Assembly: GCA_016872795.1 (NCBI GenBank)
Contig: VGYZ01000008.1
Location: forward strand, 1 to 64,000
DNA: 64,000 bases
Direction of reading: 5' to 3'
Source of the DNA: Planctomycetota bacterium
Lineage (GTDB): Bacteria; Planctomycetota; UBA1135; GCA-002686595
The notes beneath the pieces were generated by a model. It made no database searches and had not been told where the DNA came from. It saw nothing but the letters and a program-made list of their open reading frames with translations. Shown piece after piece: positions 1 to 10,700 of this stretch. The position numbers and the translations under genes were made by a program. How positions within the stretch are numbered: the first letter of the stretch is position 1; the number at the start of each line of letters is the position of its first letter.

Positions 1-1
1 C

Positions 2-664
2 GCGCTGGCGAAGATCGACGAGTGCGAGCGCGAGCCGGAGCGCGCGGCCGCCACGAACGAGCGCGCGCCGCGGGAAGTCGCCCGCGCATGCGCCGCGCTC
101 GGCCTGCGACTGGTCCACATCTCGACCGACCTCGCGTTCGGGGCCGCGCCGGCGCCCTCGGGCGGCTTTCGCGAGGAGCATGAGCCCTCCCCGATCTCGA
201 ACTACGGTCGCACCAAGGTCGCGGGCGAGCGCGCGGTGCTCGCGGCCCATCCGGCGGCGCTCGTCGCGCGCATCCCGCTGCTCTATGGCGACTCGCTCGG
301 CCGCGGACTCGGCGCCACCGACGGACTGCTCGCCGCCCTCGCGCGCGGCGAGACGCCGACGCTCTTCAGCGACGAGTGGCGCACGCCGCTCGACATCGTG
401 GACGCCGCCGACGCGCTGCTCGAGCTCGCGCGCGGCTCGCTCGGTGGCCTGCTGCACCTCGCGGGTCCCGAGCGCCTCTCGCGCGCCGAGCTCGGCCTAC
501 TCACCGTTCGCGCCGCCGCTGTGCCCATGCTCCCGCGCATCGCACGGCGCTCGTCCGCGCCGCTCCTCAACCTGCGCCCCGCCGATGTGTGCCTCGACTC
601 CACGCTCGCCCGCTCGATCCTTCGAACTCGCCTGCGTCCCGCCCGCGAAGCCCTCGCCCGCTAG
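2..664 (+). CDS. RmlD-like sugar-nucleotide reductase (3' part)
   Basis: The reading frame is open from the window edge to the TAG at 662-664, so the N-terminus with its nucleotide-binding glycine motif lies outside. The visible 220 residues look like the C-terminal two thirds of an RmlD/dTDP-4-dehydrorhamnose-reductase-type short-chain dehydrogenase. There is a HISTDLAFG strand (residues about 41-49 of the visible part), a SNYGRTKVAGE segment carrying the catalytic YxxxK pair, and a late TPLDIVDAADAL segment typical of the substrate-binding end. Family members act on sugar nucleotides in the cytoplasm. The real substrate cannot be read from this part, and no other rhamnose genes are visible. 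valS follows on the same strand after 88 bp. Confidence 0.75.
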   Translation, partial: ALAKIDECEREPERAAATNERAPREVARACAALGLRLVHISTDLAFGAAPAPSGGFREEHEPSPISNYGRTKVAGERAVLAAHPAALVARIPLLYGDSLGRGLGATDGLLAALARGETPTLFSDEWRTPLDIVDAADALLELARGSLGGLLHLAGPERLSRAELGLLTVRAAAVPMLPRIARRSSAPLLNLRPADVCLDSTLARSILRTRLRPAREALAR

Positions 665-752
665 CGTTCCGCGCCCGCGCGCGGGGCGGCGCGTGAAGCG
701 GTGGGAGGGGGTCGTTACCCTAGTTGCCCCGCGGGGAGCGAGAGGACGACGC

Positions 753-3428
753 ATGGAACTGCCGACGCGATTTGAGCCCAAGGAGCACGAGGGACCGATC
801 TACGCCGCTTGGAAGGCGTCGGGCGGCTTTCAGCCACCGGCCGCGCGCGGAGGGCGCGGGACATACTGCGTCATGATCCCACCGCCGAATGTGACGGGCG
901 TGCTGCACATGGGGCACGCGCTCAACAACACGATTCAGGACATCTGCGTGCGGCACCGGCGCATGCAGGGCTACGAGACGCTGTGGGTGCCGGGGACGGA
1001 CCACGCGGGCATCGCCACGCAGGCGGTGGTCGAGAAGAAGCTCTTCGCCGAGCGGAAGCTCAAGCGTCAGGACATGGGGCGCGAGGCCTTCCTCGGCGAG
1101 ATCTGGAAGTGGAAGGAGGAGCACGGCTCCAAGATCCTCGAGCAGCTCGCGCGGCTGGGCAGCTCGTGCGACTGGTCGCGCACGCGCTTCACGCTGGAAG
1201 AGGGCATGTCGCGCGCGGTGCGCGAGAGCTTCGTGCGCCTGTTCGAGAAGGGCCTCGTCTACCGCGGGGCGCGGCTCGTCAACTGGGACTGCGTGCTCGA
1301 GACCGCCGTCTCCGACGACGAGATCGAGATGGTCGAGCGCAAGGACAAGCTCTACTTCATCCGCTACGCGATCGAAGGGGAGCCGGGGCGCACGCTCACG
1401 GTCGCGACGACGCGGCCCGAGACGATGTTCGGCGACACCGGCATCGCGGTGAACGGCGCGGACGAGCGCTACCGCGACCTCGTCGGCAAGAAGGCGCTGA
1501 TCCCGTTCATCGGGCGCGCGATCCCGATCCTCGCGGACGAGACCGTCGAGGCGAAGTTCGGCACCGGCGCGGTCAAGATCACGCCTGGGCACGATCCGGC
1601 GGACTACGAGCGCGGCGCGCGCTTCAAGCTGCCGGTCCTCAACATCCTCTCCAAGAACGGCCTGCTCGTCGGCGAGTGCGGGCCGTTCACGGGGCTGCCG
1701 CGCGAGAAGGCGCGCACGGAGCTCTTGAAGCAGCTCGAGGCGCAGGGCGCGCTCGAGAAGGCGCAGGACCTCGTGCACAACGTGCCGATCTCGGACCGCT
1801 CGAAGAGCGTGATCGAGCCGCTCGTCAGCGAGCAGTGGTTCGTGAAGATGAAGCCCCTCGCCCTTCCCGCGATCGCGGCCGCGAAGTCGGGCAAGCTGCG
1901 CTTCCATCCCGAGCGCTGGCAGAATGTCTACCTGCAGTGGCTCGAGAATGTGCACGACTGGTGCATCTCGCGCCAGCTGTGGTGGGGACATCGCATCCCG
2001 GTGTGGTACGACGAGGACGGCGTGCCGGTCGCGTCGCGCACCGACCTCGCCCTCGGCTCGCCGCACCCGCTGACGCACAAGCCCATCGTCAAGCAGGACG
2101 AGGATGTGATGGACACTTGGGCGAGCTCGTGGCTGTGGCCCTTCGCCACGCTCGGCTGGCCCGACCGTACGAGCGACCTCGAGCGCTTCTACCCGACGCA
2201 GTTCCTCTCGACGGCGCGCGACATCATCTACCTGTGGGTCGCGCGCATGGTGATGGCGGGCTACGAGTTCTGCGACCATTTGCCCGCAGACAGGCGCTGC
2301 CCGTTCGATGTGGTCAATGTGCACGCGACGGTGCTCGACGCGCAGGGGCGGCGCATGTCGAAGTCCTTGGGCAACGGCATCGACCCGCTCGAGATGATCG
2401 AGAAGTACGGCGCCGACGCCGTGCGCTACTCGCTGATCCTGCTGACGCGCGAGGGCCAAGACACCAAGCTCGCGCCGGACCGCCTCGAGCAGGGCTGGCG
2501 CTTCGGCAACAAGGTCTGGAACGCGACGCGCTTCGTGCTCGGCCAGATGCAGGGCGAGCGCACCGACGGCACGCTCGCGTCCGCGGTGGCCCTCGAGGAT
2601 CGCTGGATCCTCTCGCGGCTCGAGCGCACGCGCACGAGCGTGACACGCGCGCTCGAGGAGTACCGCCTGAACGACGCGGCCACCGAGCTCTACAAGTTCG
2701 TGTGGAACGACTTCTGCGACTGGTACGTCGAGCTCGTGAAGTCGCGCCTCTCGGGCTCGGACGCGCGCAGCGCCGCGGCCGCGCGCGGGACGCTGGCGCG
2801 CGTGATCTCCGACTCGCTCGCGCTCCTGCACCCGTTCACTCCGTACATGACCGAGGTGCTGTGGAGCGCGCTCCACGAGACGCTCGGCCGCAAGGGCGAG
2901 GCGATGCTGATGAACAGCGCCTGGCCCGACGGAGAGGGGCTCGCGATCGACGAGCGGGCCGAGGCCGACATGGGCGTGATCCAGTCGCTGGTCGGCGCCG
3001 TGCGCTCGATCCGCGCGCTCACGATGGTGGGTGAGCGCAAGCAGCTCGCCGCCGTCGTGTCGGCGCCGCGCGAGACCGAGCGCCGGGTCCTGCAGGAGCA
3101 CGCGGCCTCGGCGCGCGCGCTGGGCTACCTCGAGAGCATGGATGTGCACGAGCGCGCGCAGCGCCCCGCTGCGAGCGCCGCCGCCATCGCCGGCGGCATC
3201 GAGGTGTTCGTGCAGCTCGGCGCGGATGTGGACCTCGTCAAGCTGAAGGAGGTCTTCGCCCAGCGCATCGGCAAGCTCGGCGGCGCGATCGCGCAGATCG
3301 ACGGCAAGCTCGGCAACGCCAACTTCGTGCAGCGCGCCGATCCCGAAGTGGTGACCGCGGAGCGCGCGCGGCGCGAGGAGCTGGTGCTCGAGCGCGAGCT
3401 GCTCGAGCGCAACCTCGCGGGCCTGTAG
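753..3428 (+). CDS. valS: Valine--tRNA ligase
   Basis: Class I aminoacyl-tRNA synthetase of 891 residues that charges tRNA-Val in the cytoplasm. The start is the ATG at 753, whose first residues MELPTRFEPKEHEGPIY match the normal family N-terminus. The frame stays open further upstream, but that stretch is Arg/Ser-rich shadow sequence over the previous gene. The PPPNVTGVLHMGHALNNT block holds the HIGH motif (HMGH, residues 52-55). The KMSKS motif appears as RMSKS (534-538). A C-terminal charged helical hairpin (about 825-891) fits the ValRS tRNA-binding coiled coil. Length suits a bacterial ValRS. A purine-rich GAGAGGA lies just upstream as a possible ribosome binding site. It is convergent with the next gene, separated by a long hairpin. 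Confidence 0.97.
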   Translation: MELPTRFEPKEHEGPIYAAWKASGGFQPPAARGGRGTYCVMIPPPNVTGVLHMGHALNNTIQDICVRHRRMQGYETLWVPGTDHAGIATQAVVEKKLFAERKLKRQDMGREAFLGEIWKWKEEHGSKILEQLARLGSSCDWSRTRFTLEEGMSRAVRESFVRLFEKGLVYRGARLVNWDCVLETAVSDDEIEMVERKDKLYFIRYAIEGEPGRTLTVATTRPETMFGDTGIAVNGADERYRDLVGKKALIPFIGRAIPILADETVEAKFGTGAVKITPGHDPADYERGARFKLPVLNILSKNGLLVGECGPFTGLPREKARTELLKQLEAQGALEKAQDLVHNVPISDRSKSVIEPLVSEQWFVKMKPLALPAIAAAKSGKLRFHPERWQNVYLQWLENVHDWCISRQLWWGHRIPVWYDEDGVPVASRTDLALGSPHPLTHKPIVKQDEDVMDTWASSWLWPFATLGWPDRTSDLERFYPTQFLSTARDIIYLWVARMVMAGYEFCDHLPADRRCPFDVVNVHATVLDAQGRRMSKSLGNGIDPLEMIEKYGADAVRYSLILLTREGQDTKLAPDRLEQGWRFGNKVWNATRFVLGQMQGERTDGTLASAVALEDRWILSRLERTRTSVTRALEEYRLNDAATELYKFVWNDFCDWYVELVKSRLSGSDARSAAAARGTLARVISDSLALLHPFTPYMTEVLWSALHETLGRKGEAMLMNSAWPDGEGLAIDERAEADMGVIQSLVGAVRSIRALTMVGERKQLAAVVSAPRETERRVLQEHAASARALGYLESMDVHERAQRPAASAAAIAGGIEVFVQLGADVDLVKLKEVFAQRIGKLGGAIAQIDGKLGNANFVQRADPEVVTAERARREELVLERELLERNLAGL

Positions 3429-3455
3429 CCGCTACGTGGTAGCGCGCTCAAGCGA

Positions 3456-3493
3456 GCGAGGCCGGCGGACCCCGTGCGGTTCGCCGGCCTCGC
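3456..3493. terminator. Hairpin between convergent genes
   Basis: A 12-bp perfect stem, GCGAGGCCGGCG-like on the left (3456-3467) against its complement at 3482-3493, extended by a G-T pair and two more pairs. It sits between the stops of valS and the minus-strand gene at 3524. Neither side has a clear T run, so it may act as a bidirectional barrier rather than a classical intrinsic terminator. Confidence 0.55.
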
Positions 3494-3523
3494 GTGCTTG
3501 CAGCCGAGTGGATCTTCGAGCGC

Positions 3524-5326
3524 CTAGCGCATGCGCCAGTCGCTGCCGATCTCGCCGGGCTTGGCGTACAGCGGGAGCTGGAAGGTGAAGCCCTTGTTCG
3601 AGACGCGCACCCAGCAGTTGAGCGACAGTGTGAGCAGCGTCGCGTCTTCCTCCTTGCGCTCGGTCATGCCGCGGCCCTTCTCGACGGTGTACGGACGCTT
3701 GGCGGCGATCACGGTCGCCTTGGGCTCGACCGGGCGCGCGTAGTCGAAGTTCGGCGCGGGCATCCACGCCTTCGGCTCGCCGTCCGTCGAGTAGAAGATC
3801 AGGGTATCGACCGAGGTGTCGAAGCCCTCCGGCAGCTTGACGTCGGTGACTTGTTTTTCGGGGGCCTGCTTCTCGGCGTCCTGAGCCGCGATGTTCTTGG
3901 CGGTCTCGGGCTTGCCCTCCTCCGGCGCCGTGGCGGGCTTTTCGAGCTCGCCCTTCCCGCGGTAGCTGACGATGTAGGTGCCGCGCTCGAGCGAGGGCTG
4001 CACGAACGCCTTGGTGGTCGCAAGGATGCCGATCGGCTGCGGTCCCATCTTCAGGGAGAGTTCCCCCAGCCCGAGCACCGAGGTCGCTTCGAGCTCGATC
4101 GACGGCACGAAGGTCACATGGTCGTAGCCCGTGATCACCGCGTAGCCGGGGATGGCCACGGGCGGCTTGCCGTCTTCGAGGATCGTCTGCGCGGTGCCGG
4201 GCTCGGATGTCCAGCGGTCGATGGCAAAGGTCTTGGTGCCGTCGAACTGCGAGCCCGCGGGGCGCTTCTCGATCGGCAGGTCGTCGCGCAGGATCAGGTT
4301 GGCGAGGTCGACGCCGGCCGCGCCGCTCGAGGCGCAGCGGAAGCCGACGCTGTCGGTCGACTCGTAGCGCTCCAGCCCGCGGCGGGTCGTCAGGCGCGCG
4401 GCGACCAGCCCGAGCTGGAAGCAGCCGCCGACCACCACGCGTTGGTTGGCGTCCCAGCGCGTCAGGCCGTCGATCTTGCGCTCTTGTTTGCCGTTGCCGA
4501 CCGTGATCTGCAGATCCTTGTAGCCGGGGTAGGGCGAGTAGGGGGACGAGGTCCACTCCCACACATTGCCGCACAGGTCGTAGAGCCCCGCGGGCGTGCG
4601 ATTGCCCTGCAGGCTCGCGACGCGGTAGGGCTCGGCCGGGCGCACTTCGCGGCCGCCCACCTTCAGCTCGAGCGTCACCGAGCGCGTGGCGTCGGCGTCG
4701 TCGCCCCAGGGGTAGAGCGTGTCGCCGCGGCCGCGACCGGCACGCTGGAACTCGAACTCGCTCATCAGGCGCAGGCCGGCCCAGCGCGAGTACGCCACCG
4801 CATCGCGGTAGTCGATGTACACGACCGGATGGGTCTCCTTGCCCTTGGGGATCTGCCAGGCCTTGCCTTCCCAGTTCTTGCGCCACCACTCGGAACGCAC
4901 GAACTTCTGGCGCTCGGGCACCGGTCGGCCCTCGGCCTTGGCCTTCTCGGCCTCCTCGCCCTGCTTGCGCACGAACTCGAGGCTGGCCTCGTCGATGATC
5001 TTGGCGGCCCAGTGCTCGGGCGGGCGCGCGCCCGTCGCCTTGACGTAGGCCGCGTACTGCTCGTTGGTGACCTCGGTCGCCATCAGGAAGAAGTCGTCGA
5101 GCCGCACCTCGTGCTGCGGCGTCTCGCGCACGATGTTGCCGAACAGGGTCTCGTTCTTCTTGCCCTCCTCCTCGACATACTTGACAGTCGAGCCGATCTT
5201 GGTCGGACCGCCCTCGATGGAAATCAGGCCCGGCGGCGGCTGGAGCTTGCCCTTGTGCTGCACGGCAGGTGCGGGGGGCGGGATGATCGCGACGGTCGTC
5301 GCGAGGGGCAGGAGCGCGTGAAGCAT
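3524..5326 (-). CDS. Secreted SUMF1/FGE-fold protein
   Basis: 600-residue protein with a hydrophobic N-terminus (about 1-22) that looks like a signal peptide. A formylglycine-generating-enzyme/SUMF1 fold follows at about 65-320: it begins with HEVRLDDFFLMATEVTNEQY, continues with GLYDLCGNVWEWTSSPYS near 245, and closes with DSVGFRCA near 312. In true FGE the late segment carries a catalytic cysteine pair. Here the equivalent reads VVVGGCFQLGLVAARLTTRRG with one cysteine, so sulfatase activation is doubtful and a ligand-binding or other SUMF1-fold role is more likely. Residues 320-600 are not recognised and include a charged Glu/Lys/Pro-rich linker near 450-490. A TAGGCC element ends 6 nt before the ATG. 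No sulfatase gene is nearby. Confidence 0.8.
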   Translation of the reverse strand: MLHALLPLATTVAIIPPPAPAVQHKGKLQPPPGLISIEGGPTKIGSTVKYVEEEGKKNETLFGNIVRETPQHEVRLDDFFLMATEVTNEQYAAYVKATGARPPEHWAAKIIDEASLEFVRKQGEEAEKAKAEGRPVPERQKFVRSEWWRKNWEGKAWQIPKGKETHPVVYIDYRDAVAYSRWAGLRLMSEFEFQRAGRGRGDTLYPWGDDADATRSVTLELKVGGREVRPAEPYRVASLQGNRTPAGLYDLCGNVWEWTSSPYSPYPGYKDLQITVGNGKQERKIDGLTRWDANQRVVVGGCFQLGLVAARLTTRRGLERYESTDSVGFRCASSGAAGVDLANLILRDDLPIEKRPAGSQFDGTKTFAIDRWTSEPGTAQTILEDGKPPVAIPGYAVITGYDHVTFVPSIELEATSVLGLGELSLKMGPQPIGILATTKAFVQPSLERGTYIVSYRGKGELEKPATAPEEGKPETAKNIAAQDAEKQAPEKQVTDVKLPEGFDTSVDTLIFYSTDGEPKAWMPAPNFDYARPVEPKATVIAAKRPYTVEKGRGMTERKEEDATLLTLSLNCWVRVSNKGFTFQLPLYAKPGEIGSDWRMR

Positions 5327-5468
5327 GCGTTCGGCCTAGGGACTCTTGGATGGGACGAGGGCGGAGGGCGGCCGTCCACGACGGCGACTTCCTAGATCAC
5401 GGGGGCAAAGATGTTACACGGACTCACGCGTCCCGCAACGCGATCCGTACCCAGCCCGCGCGTGCGGC

Positions 5469-6512
5469 TTACGAGACCGCCGCCCCCTCGGCGTTCGCGC
5501 TCGACCGACGCTTGCTGCGATCCGAGCTCGGACGAGCCATCCACTCCTCGCCGTGGGCCTGCAGGAGCGGCAGAAACTGGTCGAGTATGTCGGGGTCGAA
5601 GGCCTGCTCGCGCTGGGTCTCGAAGAAGTCGAGCACCTTCTGGAGACCCCAGGCGTCCTTGTAGGAGCGCTTGGTCGCGAGGCTGTCGAAGACCTCGACC
5701 ACGCACAGGACGCGGCCGGGCAGCGAGATGGCCGTGCCGCGCTTGCGGTGGGGGTAGCCGGTGCCGTCCCAGCGCTCGTGGTGTTCCTCGATCCACTGGC
5801 AGACTTCGCGCAGCCGCCTGTGTCGGCCGAGCCTCTCGGCGCCGAGCGCGGGGTGGCGCTGGACCGCGAGGTACTCGGCCGGGGTCAGCGGGCCGGGCTT
5901 GGTCAGGAAGCACAAGTCGTCGAGGAAGATCTTCCCGTAGTCGTGCGTGATGGCGGCGAGCTCGAGCTTCTCTCGCGCGGCGGCATCGACGCCGCAGCGG
6001 GCGGCGAGCAGGTCACAGTAGCGCCGGGTGCGCTCGCCGTGGCCGGCCGTGTAGGGGTCGACGCGCTCGATGGTGTTCGCCACCATGCCGGAAAGGATCT
6101 CGACCAGCTCGTTGAAGGCGAGACCGGCGCGGTCGAGGGAGCGCTCGCGCAAGGCGCGCTGCAGCTTCGCAACGAGCACGACCGGGTCGATGGGCTTCTG
6201 CAGGTAGTCGTAGGCGCCACCCTTGATCGCCTGCACGGCGGTCTCGAGCGCCGGCTGGCCGGTCATCAGCACCACGGCTGCGTGCGGCTGCAGCTCGCGC
6301 GAGGCGCGCAGGATCTCTTCGCCATCGTTGGAGCCCTCGAAGTACACATCGGTCACGACGGCTTCGAAGCGCATGCGGCGCAGGGCCTCGAGCGCGGAAC
6401 GGGCGCTGGACGCGAGCTCTAATTCGAAGTCCCCGACCGCGAGCGCGCGACCGAGCAGCTCGAGGGTCCGCGGTTCGTCGTCGACGATCAGGATTCGGGG
6501 TCGCCCAACCAT
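5469..6512 (-). CDS. Response regulator with HD-GYP output domain
   Basis: 347 residues from the ATG at 6512, chosen because MVGRPRILIVDDEP is a normal receiver start; the frame continues 56 residues upstream but is Pro/Arg-rich there. The N-terminal receiver domain has the acidic pair D11/D12, phospho-acceptor D55 and K106. The C-terminal HD-GYP domain (about 140-335) has THDYGK (H190, D191), HHERWDGTGYP (244-254) and DPYTAGHGERTRRY (about 152-165). HD-GYP domains hydrolyse cyclic di-GMP or related dinucleotides, so this is probably a phosphorylation-controlled phosphodiesterase. The conserved alanine/aspartate helix late in the domain reads VEVFDSLATKRSYKD, slightly off consensus. No partner kinase is adjacent. 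It is divergent from the pseudouridine synthase at 6701. Confidence 0.9.
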   Translation of the reverse strand: MVGRPRILIVDDEPRTLELLGRALAVGDFELELASSARSALEALRRMRFEAVVTDVYFEGSNDGEEILRASRELQPHAAVVLMTGQPALETAVQAIKGGAYDYLQKPIDPVVLVAKLQRALRERSLDRAGLAFNELVEILSGMVANTIERVDPYTAGHGERTRRYCDLLAARCGVDAAAREKLELAAITHDYGKIFLDDLCFLTKPGPLTPAEYLAVQRHPALGAERLGRHRRLREVCQWIEEHHERWDGTGYPHRKRGTAISLPGRVLCVVEVFDSLATKRSYKDAWGLQKVLDFFETQREQAFDPDILDQFLPLLQAHGEEWMARPSSDRSKRRSSANAEGAAVS

Positions 6513-6700
6513 GGCAAGGACACCCGTCAGTAGAACCGCAGGGCCTCGGATCTGCAAAGGTAGCTGGCATTCCCCGATGGCCGTGGGCGCTCGCGCGGGC
6601 GGGGGGGGCGTGAGGGGGCGCGCGGGCGAGAGCGGCGTCGTCCGAGGGTTCGAGCTTGCGTCCTCGGTGCGTGGGCCCATGATGCTCGCCGCCTCCCGCC

Positions 6701-7687
6701 ATGACCACGCCTGAAGAACCGCTCGCCGTCGGCAGCTCCCATGCCTTGACCCTACCCGAGGAGCAGGCGGGGCGGCGCCTCGACCGCGTGCTGGCGGAGC
6801 TGGTGCCGCAGCTCTCTCGCTCGCACTGGAAGGAGCTCTTCGCGGCTGGGCTGGTGCGCGTCGACGGCTTGGCCTGCGAGCGGCCGAGCACCGAGGTCGT
6901 CCCCGGCAGCCGGGTGGAGTTCACCGTGGCGGGGCGGGCCAAGCACCGCGCGGAGGCGCCGGATCCGCGGCAGCTCGTGGTGCTGCACGAGGACGAGGCG
7001 CTGGTCGTGATCGACAAGCCGCCCGGCGTGCTCGCGCATCCCACCGACACGCGCAGCGGCGCGACGATTTCCGACCTCGCGGCGGCGCGCTACGGGGCGC
7101 TGCCGACGCTGCAGGGCGAGGACCGACCCGGCATCGTGCACCGGCTCGATGCGGGCACGAGCGGCGTGATGGTGCTCGCGCGCACGGAGAGCGCCTTCGA
7201 GCACTTGATGAACCAGTTTCGCGCGCGCGAAGTGCGCAAGACCTACCGCGCGCTCGTGTACGGCACGCCGCGCTTCGACACGGGCTGGATCGATGCACCG
7301 CTCGAGCGCGACAGCGGCGACTCGAGCCGCATGGTCGTCGCGCGCCCCGGCGAAGGCCGCGAGGCCCAGACCTACTATGTGGTCGAGCGGCGCTTCCGCG
7401 GCCTATCGCTCGTCGCGGCCCAGCCCAAGACCGGTCGCACGCACCAAATTCGCGTACACCTGACGCACGCGGGGATGCCGCTCGTCGGCGACAAGCTCTA
7501 CCGCCGCAAGGGCGGACCTTCGCTGCGCCTGCCGCCGAGCGCGCCGGTGCCGTCGCGGCAGTGTCTGCACGCAGCGGAGATGCGCTTCGTGCATCCGCTC
7601 ACGCTCGAGCCGGTGAGCTACGCGGCGCCGCTCGCATCGGACTTTGCCGCGATGCTGGCGTGGACCGAGCGCGAGCTCGCGCCCTGA
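6701..7687 (+). CDS. RluA-family pseudouridine synthase (RluD-like)
   Basis: 328 residues. An N-terminal S4-type RNA-binding segment (about 22-85, beginning GRRLDRVLAELVPQLSRSHW) is followed by the RluA catalytic domain. The catalytic aspartate lies in HRLDAGTSG (D150). KTGRTHQIRVHL is the conserved late motif, and KTYRALVYG lies between. These enzymes isomerise specific uridines in rRNA or tRNA. S4 plus this length fits the RluD/RluC type that modifies 23S rRNA, but the target site cannot be assigned. A second, shorter RluA-family gene lies at 51385. The 188-bp gap to the divergent HD-GYP regulator should hold both promoters. Convergent with the repeat protein at 7719, with a 31-bp gap. Confidence 0.93.
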   Translation: MTTPEEPLAVGSSHALTLPEEQAGRRLDRVLAELVPQLSRSHWKELFAAGLVRVDGLACERPSTEVVPGSRVEFTVAGRAKHRAEAPDPRQLVVLHEDEALVVIDKPPGVLAHPTDTRSGATISDLAAARYGALPTLQGEDRPGIVHRLDAGTSGVMVLARTESAFEHLMNQFRAREVRKTYRALVYGTPRFDTGWIDAPLERDSGDSSRMVVARPGEGREAQTYYVVERRFRGLSLVAAQPKTGRTHQIRVHLTHAGMPLVGDKLYRRKGGPSLRLPPSAPVPSRQCLHAAEMRFVHPLTLEPVSYAAPLASDFAAMLAWTERELAP

Positions 7688-7718
7688 GCGTGTCCGGGAT
7701 CGCGCGCAGTGCCGCGAC

Positions 7719-10700
7719 TCAGTCGAGCTTGATGCGCAGGTTGCGCTCGGGCTGGCCCGAGAGCGAGAGCGGCTTGGAGTCGCTCGAGCCCGCGTCATCG
7801 GTGGCCGTCACGCGGTACTTGCCCGGCGGCAGCGGCCCCAGCTTCTGCTCGGTCGAGGAGAAGCCCTCGGAGAACATCGTGCGGAAGCTCTCGGCGCTCA
7901 TCATGTTGCCGTACTCGCGGCCGGCGTCGTCGACGACGCGAATCGAGGCCCGCACGGGCTTGCCCTCGGCATCCTCGACCGCAACTTTCAGCATCGTGCC
8001 GCCTTGCATCACGAGCTCGACCGAGTTCGTTTCGCCGCTGCTCGCGCGCACGGGTCCGCTCTCGCGCGTCGTCTGCTGTTCGCGGCGCGCGCTCAAGGTG
8101 TAGGTGCCCGGCGAGGCGCCGTCGAACTTGAAGCGACCGTCGGTGTTGGTCATGCAGCTCGAGAGCGGGTTGATCACGCGGCCCGCGGAGTCGCGCACGA
8201 ACACGGCCGCGCCGCTGATCGGCTTGCCGTCGCCCGCGCGCACGATGCCCTCGATTGCACAGGGTGCCTCGAGTCGCACGACGATGTCGTCGCGGGACTG
8301 GCCCTCGGCGAGCTCGATCCCGGTCACGACCGCGGTGCCAAAGCGTGCGCTCTGTCCGAAGGCGCCCGCGAAGCCGGAGTTGCCGACGCGCAGCGTGTAG
8401 GTGCCCGGGCGCAGGTTCAGCAGCTGGAAGCTGCCATCCTCGGCGGTCTGCTGGCTGCGCCCCATGTCGAAGGCGAAGATCGTCGCGCGTCCTTCGCGCT
8501 CGGATGAGAGCGAGACATTGGCGGCCGGGGCGCCATCGGGACCGAGCACGCGGCCGCGGATCGCGCCCGCGGGCAATTCTAGATCGAGGCGGTGCTCGGG
8601 CACTTCGGGGATCGACTCCTGGAACTCGGTCGAGTCCGGATCACCCAAGCGAGCGCCGACCACGATCGAGTAGTCGCCGGCGGAGTCGAGCACCAGCGAG
8701 TAGCTGCCGTCCGGCCCGATCTTGGCCGTCTTCATCGATGAGAGCATCGTGTTGCCGTCGGCGAAGGCCATCACGAGGCCTTTCTCGAGCCCGCGCTCGC
8801 CCTGCAGCACGCGGCCGACGAGGCGCACCGGGTTCGCGGGCGGCGCGCCGAGCACGACGCGCGTCGTCTGCCCGTCGACGATCTCGACCGGCGTCATCTT
8901 GAGCTGCGACATCATGCCCGCGACATCGAACTCTCCGTCCGAACCCGCCGAGTTCGCCAGCGTGTTCATGCGCGGCATCGCCATCACATTGTACTTGCCC
9001 GGCGCGATGCGCTCGGCCACGAAGCGCCCGCTCGCATCGGACTTGGTGTTGCCGCCCATGTCGCCGCCGCCGGGACCGAAGTTGCCGACCATGATCTGGC
9101 GATCGGGGTCGGGGCGCCCGGTCGAGTCGTAGATCTCGCCTTCGAGGCGTCCGCCCATGCGCAGGCTGAGCGTGATGTCGCGCGCGCCGAGCACGGCGTC
9201 GACCGTGACCTCGAGCTCCGCACTCGGAGCCCACGCTTCGCTCGTCGCCGTGAGCGCCGCCATGCCGGGCGGCACATCGGCGATCGTGAAGCGACCCTCG
9301 GAGTCCGTCGTCGCGCTCTTGCCGCCCATGCGGCCGAACATGCCGCGGCCGCTCTCCTGCGAGTGGGTCACCTTGGCGCCCGCGACCGGCGTTCCGGTCG
9401 GAGCGAGCACGACGCCCGTGATCTCGCAGGTGCGCGCGAGCCGGAACTCGAGCACATCCGCGGACGGTGCGACCGCGCGGCGCGCGTCGGAGCGCGTGAA
9501 GCTCTCCGCCTCGGCGCGCAGGTCGTAGTTGCCGGGCTCGACGAACACCGTGAACGAGCCGTCGCTGCGGCCGCTGAAGCTCTTGGCGTCGCCGTCCTGA
9601 CGGAACATCGCGGCGAAGTCGCCGCCCATCGGCGGTCCGCCGCGCCCGTTGCTCGCGCTTCCAGCGGTGGCGACCGTCACGCGGAATGTCTCGAGCGGCT
9701 TGCCGGCGGCATCGAGCACGACCCCGCGGATCGGAGCGGGCTCTTGCAGCACCAGCTCGAGCGGCGCCGCGGCTTCGACGGGGCCCGCCTTGGCGCGCCA
9801 CTCCGCCGGGAACTCACCGATGGCCTTGCCCTGCGAGGCCGTCACGAGCACCGAGTCCGCGGAGATGCCGCCGCAGGAGAAGCGCCCTTGTTCGTCGGTC
9901 TTCACGCGCTCGCCTTCGCCGCCCATGGCGCGCATCGCGCCGCGGAAACCGCCACGCATGGCGCTGCGCATCGACTGCTGCGGGTCCTCCTGCTGGGCGG
10001 GCGCGATGCGCACCGTGGCGTCGGCGACCGGCGTGCGATCGGGCCACAGCACCACGCCGCTCACGGTGTGGCCAGCACCGAGCGCGAGCACCACGTTCTC
10101 GACGAGCTCGCTCTCGGCGAGCTCGAAGTCCTCGCGCACATGGTCGACATAGCCGTCGAGGGCCGCAGTCAGATCCGGCTTGCCCGGCGTGATGCCGGTG
10201 AGGTCGAAGGTGCCATCCGCTCCGGTGACCTGCGTGCGACCCAGCGCTCCGCGGATCCAGTCCATGCCGCCACCACCGCCGCCGCCGCTCGTGCGCACCT
10301 GCGCGCCCTTGGCGGGCGTTCCGTCCGGCAGCGTCACGATCCCGCGCACGCGCGCGCCCGCGGCGAGGCTGTAGGTCTTTTCGACATGCTCGCCCTCGCG
10401 TGCCGTGAGCTCGGCATCGATCACGGGCACCATCACCTGCGGGTCGATCGTGAGGAAGTAGTTCAAGCCCGCGCGCAGGCCGCCCGCGGAGAACGAGAGG
10501 TCCGGCGCGAGGCGTGCACTCGTGGTGTGGTTGCCGCCGCCCATGGACCAGCCGACGAGCACCGCGTCCACTTCGGCGAGTGCCGCGGGGTCGAAGCCCT
10601 GGGGCAGCCGCGCGGGCAGCACGACATTGCCCGTGAGCCAGCCGCCGAGCTTGGGCTCGAGCGAGACCGGCGCGGCCTCGGCGGGCACTTTCACTTCGAT

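Noticed and set aside
180-752. Upstream extension of the valS frame
   Set aside because: Arg/Ser-rich sequence overlapping the real RmlD-like gene; the family N-terminus starts at 753.
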